Part shown: positions 5,386-9,226 of the stretch, piece after piece
How positions within the stretch are numbered: position 1 is the first letter of the stretch
How the letters are laid out: each line of letters starts with the position of its first letter
Assembly (NCBI GenBank): GCA_016215145.1
Contig: JACRLA010000085.1
Location: forward strand, 5,824 to 15,049
Source of the DNA: Chloroflexota bacterium
GTDB lineage: Bacteria; Chloroflexota; Anaerolineae; Anaerolineales; VGOW01
Direction of reading: 5' to 3'
DNA length: 9,226 bases
Made by a program: the position numbers and the translations under genes
The notes under the pieces: model-generated
Told to the model about the DNA's origin: nothing
Databases searched by the model: none
Seen by the model: only the letters and a program-made list of their open reading frames with translations

Positions 5386-6033
5386 ATGAACAACACTTCT
5401 AAAGTTATCGCAGTTGGTTTCGCCAGCGCGTTGATCGCCATCGGCGCGTTGGGTTTGGTTTTTGTCTTTGTGTGGAGCCCGTTCAATATGATAGGCAACA
5501 GCTTCACGCCTAACGGCGGCATTAACAGTTACGCCTATCAAAACGCTACGCCTGCGCCGAATCAAGATTACGGCTATGGTTACGGCATGATGGGTCGAGG
5601 CGGTGGAATGATGGGTGGCGGCAACGGACAAGGCGGGATGATGGGTGGTGGTTACGGGCAAGGCGGGATGATGGGTGGTGGCTACGGGCAAGGCGGGATC
5701 AATCAAGATCAAACCGCGCCCACTGCCGTGCCGACTCAAGCCGGAGCCGTGCCAGCCACAGTGGATCAAGAGATCAAAATCTCTGCTGATAATCTGCGCT
5801 TCAGCCCTTCACGGATTACGGTGAAAGCCGGTTCAACTGTGCGCTTCGTGATCACCAACAATGACTCTGTGCCGCACAACTTCTTCAGCCAACCGGCAAA
5901 CATTCCGTATCTCGCGCTGCCCGCCAACACCACGCAAACGCTGGTGTGGACTGCGCCCACGCGCGAAGGCACGTATACCGCGCTATGCACGTTGCATCCG
6001 GGAATGATCTTGCAGATCGTGGTTACGAAATAG
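5386..6033 (+). CDS. Membrane-anchored cupredoxin with Met/Gly-rich repeat linker
   Basis: A 215-residue blue copper-type protein in three parts. Residues about 7-30 form one hydrophobic anchor or uncleaved signal. Residues about 60-105 are a Tyr/Gly/Met-rich linker with several MMG motifs, including two near-identical GGMMGGGYGQ units. Residues about 127-215 form a cupredoxin barrel with the full type 1 copper set: His164 in SVPHNF, Cys201, His204 and Met207 in CTLHPGM. The Cys-x2-His-x2-Met spacing is that of amicyanin-like sites. It should face outside the membrane and carry electrons or bind copper; the Met-rich linker may also bind Cu(I). The start has a GGAG site and is followed by the anchor, as expected. 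It follows acr3 by 138 bases and ends at a strong terminator. No partner oxidase is in view. Confidence 0.9.
   Translation: MNNTSKVIAVGFASALIAIGALGLVFVFVWSPFNMIGNSFTPNGGINSYAYQNATPAPNQDYGYGYGMMGRGGGMMGGGNGQGGMMGGGYGQGGMMGGGYGQGGINQDQTAPTAVPTQAGAVPATVDQEIKISADNLRFSPSRITVKAGSTVRFVITNNDSVPHNFFSQPANIPYLALPANTTQTLVWTAPTREGTYTALCTLHPGMILQIVVTK
5632..5700 (+). repeat. 30-bp in-frame tandem repeat within the cupredoxin gene
   Basis: Two 30-base units (5632-5661 and 5662-5691) differ at one position (GTTAC versus GCTAC) and a third begins at 5692 with GGCGGGAT. A more diverged 33-base unit precedes them (about 5599-5631). Each unit encodes GGMMGGGYGQ. The near-identity at the DNA level suggests recent expansion and likely length variation between strains. 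Confidence 0.85.
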
Positions 6034-6071
6034 AATGATCTTCTCGCCCCGCAAAGAATGCGAGGCAACCC

Positions 6072-6110
6072 AAGACCTCGCGGGTTTTTGAAACCCGCGA
6101 GGTCTTTTTT
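6072..6110 (+). terminator. Strong intrinsic terminator after the cupredoxin gene
   Basis: A 16-base arm AAGACCTCGCGGGTTT (6072-6087) pairs perfectly with AAACCCGCGAGGTCTT (6091-6106) around TTG, and the T-run continues to 6110. From memory, palindromes of this GACCTCGCGGGTTT type recur in Chloroflexota genomes, so it may be a mobile palindrome serving as terminator. It should separate the cupredoxin unit from the next gene. Confidence 0.9.
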
Positions 6111-6118
6111 GATATGAT
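6088..6118 (+). promoter_or_regulatory. Possible promoter giving a leaderless mRNA
   Basis: TTGAAA (6088-6093) and TATGAT (6113-6118) are separated by 19 bases. Transcription would start about seven bases after the -10 box, at the ATG at 6126. The -35 hexamer lies inside the terminator hairpin loop and arm. The spacing is long, so support is modest. Confidence 0.3.
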
Positions 6119-6968
6119 CAGAGTGATGCTCACTCTCAAATCCCTCACCGCCTACCGCGCTCAAACGTTTCATCTGCAAAAAACAAAAAAACTGAAAACA
6201 GTTGACGACGCGATTCAGTTTGTCAACGAGCGCGGCTTCGTTTATTTCTGGCCCATCAAAGGAATCACTATGCCAAGTTTGTGGGCGGGTGTGGCGGGTG
6301 ATCGTCCGGTGGCAGACAAGCACGACGATCCCGGTCACGTCACCTGGCGTTGGAAGGATTCGATGTTGGGTCAACGCAAATGGTATTACGCCAAAATCCT
6401 TCGGAAGAAGGCAACGATGATCTCGTTGAAAGTCGCGCCGTATTTTTATGCACTAACGGAAAATTTTGGCGACCCGACGCATGATTACATTTTGCAACAC
6501 GAGCAGGGTTTATTAAGCCGCGAATCGAAATCAATCTACGAAGCGCTGCTGGGCAAAGGCGCGATGCACACCATTGACTTGCGGCGCGAGACTCGCTTGA
6601 GCAGCAAAGAGAGCGACACCCGTTTCAACCGCGCTCTGGAAGAACTGCAAGGAGATTTTAAAATTCTGCCCATCGGTGTTGCCGAAGCGGGCGCGTGGCG
6701 CTATGCGTTCATCTACGACACGGTGCATCATCATTATCCAAAGCTCATCGAGCAAGCGCGCGACATCTCGCGCAAACAGGCGCGGGCAAAGTTGTTGGCG
6801 TTGTATTTAAAATCCGTCGGCGCGATTCAACAACGCGATGTGATTAAACTTTTTGGTTGGAAGCAGAACGAAGTGGACGCGGCGATTAAAGAGATAAGGG
6901 AAGTTACGGAGATAAGGGAAATAAAGGGAGTGAAGGGAGAGTGGATCGTGCTGAAGGAATTGGTCTGA
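6114..6968 (+). CDS. AlkZ/YcaQ-like winged-helix protein, catalytic motif not conserved
   Basis: A 284-residue soluble protein that I place, at family level only, with the AlkZ/YcaQ (HTH_42) DNA glycosylases that unhook DNA crosslinks and alkylated bases. Support comes from the N-terminal AYRAQTFHLQ helix, the GFVYFWPIKGITMPSLW segment (41-57) in the place of the family's Q-x-Q/D motif, a winged-helix-like region about 125-190 (SKSIYEALLGKGAMHTIDL), and a second about 230-284 ending in a short C-terminal strand. The residues expected to be Gln and Gln/Asp appear as Tyr44 and Trp46, so base-excision activity is doubtful; it may bind DNA only. Neither ATG (6114 or 6126) has an RBS; 6126 would fit a leaderless transcript. 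Near the C-terminus, EIREVTEIREIKGVKGEW is encoded by reiterated GAGATAAGGGAA-like DNA. An endonuclease IV-like gene follows. Confidence 0.75.
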   Translation: MIRVMLTLKSLTAYRAQTFHLQKTKKLKTVDDAIQFVNERGFVYFWPIKGITMPSLWAGVAGDRPVADKHDDPGHVTWRWKDSMLGQRKWYYAKILRKKATMISLKVAPYFYALTENFGDPTHDYILQHEQGLLSRESKSIYEALLGKGAMHTIDLRRETRLSSKESDTRFNRALEELQGDFKILPIGVAEAGAWRYAFIYDTVHHHYPKLIEQARDISRKQARAKLLALYLKSVGAIQQRDVIKLFGWKQNEVDAAIKEIREVTEIREIKGVKGEWIVLKELV

Positions 6969-6971
6969 GAC

Positions 6972-7052
6972 GTCTTTGCGAGGAGCGTCTTGTGCGACGA
7001 AGCAATCTCGGTCGCGCTTTGAGATTGCTTCGCAAAGAACGCTCGCAATGAC
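6972..7052. repeat. Long palindromic repeat, copy 2
   Basis: The same element as 2943-3037, running from GTCTTTGCGAG (one change from GTCATTGCGAG) to CTCGCAATGAC, with the central 34 bases (6998-7031) identical to copy 1. It begins three bases after the stop of the AlkZ-like gene. Short open frames crossing it are meaningless translations of the repeat. Confidence 0.9.
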
Positions 7053-7090
7053 GCGAAGCAGTCTCACGAGTCCGCGCAAAGAAAAATTTG

Positions 7091-7120
7091 TTCATTGTCT
7101 CATTGTTCATTGTCTCATTG
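7091..7120 (+). repeat. Exact 15-base tandem duplication upstream of the endonuclease IV-like gene
   Basis: TTCATTGTCTCATTG is present twice head to tail (7091-7105, 7106-7120). It covers the expected -35 region of the promoter at 7110-7136, so copy number could affect transcription or regulator binding. Confidence 0.85.
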
Positions 7121-7136
7121 CTTTTCATGTTAAAAT
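7110..7136 (+). promoter_or_regulatory. Extended -10 promoter for the endonuclease IV-like gene
   Basis: TGTTAAAAT (7128-7136) fits the extended -10 pattern TGnTAtAAT with one mismatch. A TTGTCT at 7110-7115 lies 15 bases upstream and is a marginal -35. The transcript would have a G-free leader of about 27 bases and no Shine-Dalgarno. Confidence 0.4.
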
Positions 7137-7169
7137 CTCTTCTATCCCTAATCCCTCACCCCCAACAAC

Positions 7170-7964
7170 ATGACAACCTTCACCTTCGGCACAGTTGGCT
7201 CTCCTATCTCTACTCCAAAAAAACCGGGCGGCTCGGTCGGTTCAATTCTTCACTCGGCGAGTCTCAAAATGTTCGCCTACGAACTGGCTTGGGTGCAAAG
7301 TGTCCGCGTCACCGAAGCAACGTGCGCGTTAATTAAAGAGACGGCAGCAGGAGCCGGAGTCGGTCTCAGCATTCACGCCCCGTACTTCATCAATTTAAAT
7401 GCCGATGCGGAAGAGTGGCCCAAGAGTCGCAAGCGATTAATGGACGCCGCGCACTACGGCAATCTCGCTGGGGCTACCGACATCATCTTTCACCCGGGTT
7501 CGTACTTTGGGCGTGATCCCGTTGAAGTTTTAAAAGTCGCCATCCCCCGTTTAAAAAATTGTGTGAAAGAATTGCGCGATGCGGGCAACACGGTAACGAT
7601 ACGCCCTGAAGTGATGGGCAAGGGCGCGATGCTTGGATCGCTGGATGATACGATTGAGATGTCAATGCAGATCGAGGGTGTGCAACCGTGCATTGACTTC
7701 GCCCACTTACACGCGCGCGAAGGCAAGATGAATAGTTATGACGAGTGGGACACGACGTTGAAGATGCTCAAGAAAAAATTGGGCGCGGACTCTCTAAAGA
7801 AATTACACATTCATCTTTCGGGTATCGAGTATGGCGAGAAGGGCGAAAAGCATCATCTGGAATTCAAGAAAGCCGATCTCAAATACAAAGATGTTGATGA
7901 AGACGTGGCGAAAAATAGCGGATGGCAAATAGCAGATGGCGTATCGCGTATAGCAATCGCGTGA
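7170..7964 (+). CDS. Endonuclease IV-like TIM-barrel protein with an altered C-terminus
   Basis: A 264-residue member of the AP endonuclease 2 / sugar isomerase barrel family, closest in style to archaeal-type endonuclease IV, which cuts DNA at abasic sites with three metal ions. Metal ligands expected from the family are visible: His69 in SIHAPYFINL, His108 in IIFHPGSYFG, Glu147 in IRPEVMGK, Asp176 and His179 in CIDFAHLHAR, His215 in LHIHLSGIEYGEKGEKHHL, and His228 or His229. After ADLKYKD (about 241) the expected last strand and helix, including a Glu in a CESP- or ETI-like motif, are missing; the last 20 or so residues are encoded by degenerate spacer repeats. No frame downstream restores the motif. 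The protein may be inactive or altered. There is no RBS. It follows the AlkZ-like gene, suggesting a base-repair pair. Confidence 0.8.
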   Translation: MTTFTFGTVGSPISTPKKPGGSVGSILHSASLKMFAYELAWVQSVRVTEATCALIKETAAGAGVGLSIHAPYFINLNADAEEWPKSRKRLMDAAHYGNLAGATDIIFHPGSYFGRDPVEVLKVAIPRLKNCVKELRDAGNTVTIRPEVMGKGAMLGSLDDTIEMSMQIEGVQPCIDFAHLHAREGKMNSYDEWDTTLKMLKKKLGADSLKKLHIHLSGIEYGEKGEKHHLEFKKADLKYKDVDEDVAKNSGWQIADGVSRIAIA

Positions 7965-8020
7965 TGCGTGACTAACCACTCAGCCACCCAACTACCCAAC
8001 AACCCAACCACCTAACCACC
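7914..8020. repeat. Degenerate tandem-motif spacer overlapping the end of the preceding gene
   Basis: The first part (7918-7972) reiterates GATGGC/GTATCGCGTATAGC/GTGATGCGTGA-like pieces, still within the open frame of the preceding gene. The second part (7984-8020) is entirely free of G and made of CCAACTACC/CCTAACCACC-like units up to the aminotransferase ATG. No promoter or Shine-Dalgarno site is visible. Confidence 0.6.
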
Positions 8021-9130
8021 ATGTCCTTTTCTCCCGCCTCCCGCGTTTCCACCTTTGGCACCACCATCTTCGCCGAGATGACTCAATTGGCGATTCAACA
8101 CAAAGCCATCAATCTCTCACAAGGCTTCCCCGATTTTGACGGAGCCGCCGAAGTGAAAGCCGCCGCCATCGCCGCGATCAACGATGGAAAAAATCAGTAC
8201 GCCATCTCCAACGGTCAGCCCGACCTGCGTAAAGCAATTGCGGCGCACGCCAAACGTTTTTACAATCAAGAAGCAAACCCCGACACCGAGATCACCGTCG
8301 TCAGCGGCGCCACCGAAGGACTCTTCTCTTCTATTATAGGAATACTAAATCCCGGCGATGAAGCGATCATCATCGAGCCGTTCTACGACAGCTACGCCCC
8401 CGATGTGATCATGGCGGGCGGCGTGCCGCGTTATGTTCCACTTCGCGCCCCCGATTGGCATCTCGATCCCGATGAATTGACTCGCGCCTTCAACAACAAA
8501 ACAAAACTCATCATCGTCAACACGCCGCACAACCCCACCGGAAAAGTTTTTTCGCAAAGCGAACTGCAACTCATCGCCGACCTCTGTATCAAGTGGAACG
8601 TGATCGCCATCAGCGACGAAGTCTACGAACATATCCTCTTCGACGACACAAAACATATTCGCTTGGCGCAGTTGGATGGAATGCGCGAGCGCACGATCAC
8701 CATCAGCAGTCACGGCAAAAGTTTTAGTTTCACCGGCTGGAAGATCGGCTGGTGCATCGCCCCGCCCGACCTCACCATCGCGGTTCGCCGCGCGCATCAA
8801 TTCGTCACCTTTGCCTCTGGCACGCCGTTTCAACACGCCGCCGTCAACGCCCTCTCGCTCGACGACGAATACTACGCCGCGCTCATCCGCGATTACCAAA
8901 CGAAGCGCGATTTTTTAACAAGCGCATTGAGCAATGCTGGACTCGACGTCTCGATTCCGAAAGGCACCTACTTCATCATGGCGGGGATTCAACCCCTGGG
9001 CTTTGACGATGATGTCACCTTCTGCCGCTACCTCACCAAAGAGATCGGGGTCGCCGCCATTCCCCCTTCAGCTTTTTACTCCGACGAACACAAAGCGCTC
9101 GGCAAAAGGTACGCGCGGTTTGCCTTTTGA
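8021..9130 (+). CDS. Class I PLP-dependent aminotransferase, interrupted near the C-terminus by TGA
   Basis: A 369-residue fold-type I aminotransferase, probably acting on methionine, kynurenine/glutamine or aspartate-like substrates and transferring the amino group to a 2-oxo acid in the cytoplasm. Visible motifs are INLSQGFPDF (30-39), NQYAISNGQPDLR (58-70), VVSGATEG (93-100), the NTPHNPTGKV block (167-176) with Asn171, Asp199 and Tyr202 in ISDEVYEHI, the PLP-lysine Lys233 in SSHGKSFSFTGWKIGW, and the substrate-carboxylate Arg366 in RFAF. The reading stops at TGA right after RFAF, but the same frame continues KKMETLEKAAERL, the normal family end, with Cys commonly at the TGA position. So the gene is about 14 codons short through a single nonsense codon. 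Core catalytic residues remain. The start has no RBS and follows a G-free leader. Confidence 0.9.
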   Translation: MSFSPASRVSTFGTTIFAEMTQLAIQHKAINLSQGFPDFDGAAEVKAAAIAAINDGKNQYAISNGQPDLRKAIAAHAKRFYNQEANPDTEITVVSGATEGLFSSIIGILNPGDEAIIIEPFYDSYAPDVIMAGGVPRYVPLRAPDWHLDPDELTRAFNNKTKLIIVNTPHNPTGKVFSQSELQLIADLCIKWNVIAISDEVYEHILFDDTKHIRLAQLDGMRERTITISSHGKSFSFTGWKIGWCIAPPDLTIAVRRAHQFVTFASGTPFQHAAVNALSLDDEYYAALIRDYQTKRDFLTSALSNAGLDVSIPKGTYFIMAGIQPLGFDDDVTFCRYLTKEIGVAAIPPSAFYSDEHKALGKRYARFAF

Positions 9131-9169
9131 AAAAAAATGGAGACGTTGGAGAAAGCGGCGGAACGGCTA
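9131..9169 (+). pseudogene. Severed C-terminal helix of the aminotransferase, in frame after TGA
   Basis: In frame with 8021-9130, codons 9131-9169 read KKMETLEKAAERL, the amphipathic C-terminal helix expected after RFAF in this family. The open frame then runs through repeat DNA to a TGA at 9200-9202. Conservation of the helix implies that the TGA is recent, a sequencing error, or read through. Confidence 0.65.
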
Positions 9170-9198
9170 TCAGCCATTAGCCATCAGCGATCAGCCAG
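9167..9198 (+). repeat. Reiterated ATCAGC/CATTAGC motif spacer
   Basis: Imperfect repeats CTATCAGCCATTAGCC and ATCAGCGATCAGCC follow one another directly after the aminotransferase end. This resembles the low-order spacer repeats elsewhere in the window. Confidence 0.55.
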
Positions 9199-9226
9199 AT
9201 GAACTGCATTTACCACGCCGACAATC
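9199..9226 (+). CDS. Possible start of a zinc-binding protein (partial)
   Basis: An ATG at 9199 opens a frame reading MNCIYHADN to the window edge. The C-x2-H pattern followed by an acidic residue is how some B-box-type zinc-finger membrane proteins begin, but nine residues are too few to be sure. There is no RBS, in keeping with the two preceding genes. Confidence 0.35.

Noticed and set aside
5299..5769. Minus-strand frame with repeated PALPVTTTHH-like units
   Set aside because: It is the antisense reading of the cupredoxin Met/Gly tandem repeat and has no promoter or RBS.
8345..8899. Long open frame antisense to the aminotransferase
   Set aside because: A shadow of the biased codon use of the real gene, which has clear family motifs.
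9128..9170. Bacterial SECIS element supporting selenocysteine
   Set aside because: No convincing stem-loop at the required distance could be found by eye; left to a dedicated search.
9128..9202. TGA recoded as Trp throughout the genome
   Set aside because: At least four other genes in the window end naturally at TGA, including the histidine kinase.

Overview
The window looks like a chromosomal segment of a Chloroflexota bacterium, most likely of the Anaerolineae. This is an inference from gene style, frequent Shine-Dalgarno-less starts and spacers packed with palindromic and degenerate tandem repeats; no rRNA or marker gene is present to confirm it. TGA is used as an ordinary stop by several genes, so the code appears standard.

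Left half, minus strand (about 1-3946). Read in the direction of transcription there are a PhnD-family substrate-binding lipoprotein (3946-3044), a NarX-type sensor histidine kinase (2935-1529), a NarL-type response regulator (1404-742) and a small MpsC/DUF2294 protein (640-263). A good sigma70-like promoter sits ahead of the lipoprotein, and every gap between these genes carries repeats. Beyond them, a promoter, a folded leader RNA and an intrinsic terminator precede the first codons of another gene that runs off the left edge; this looks like a transcription attenuator or riboswitch of a class I cannot name.

Middle, plus strand (4171-6033). An Acr3-type arsenite efflux permease is divergent from the lipoprotein/kinase/regulator set and has no ArsR or ArsC beside it. 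It is followed by a membrane-anchored cupredoxin with a type 1 copper site and a Met/Gly/Tyr-rich repeat linker, closed by a strong terminator. The layout suggests that the lipoprotein, kinase and regulator form a three-component sensor, possibly for arsenite or another oxyanion, that controls the permease. This is a hypothesis.

Right half, plus strand (6114-9226). An AlkZ/YcaQ-like winged-helix protein lacking the catalytic Q-x-Q/D motif is followed by an endonuclease IV-like protein whose C-terminus, including the expected last metal-binding Glu, is replaced by spacer repeat sequence. Next comes a class I aminotransferase stopped by an in-frame TGA exactly where relatives often have Cys, with the rest of the family C-terminus still readable beyond it. 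The window ends in the first codons of a possible zinc-binding protein. Repeats have reshaped gene ends in several places: one supplies a stop codon, one replaces a C-terminus, and two lie within or just after gene ends.
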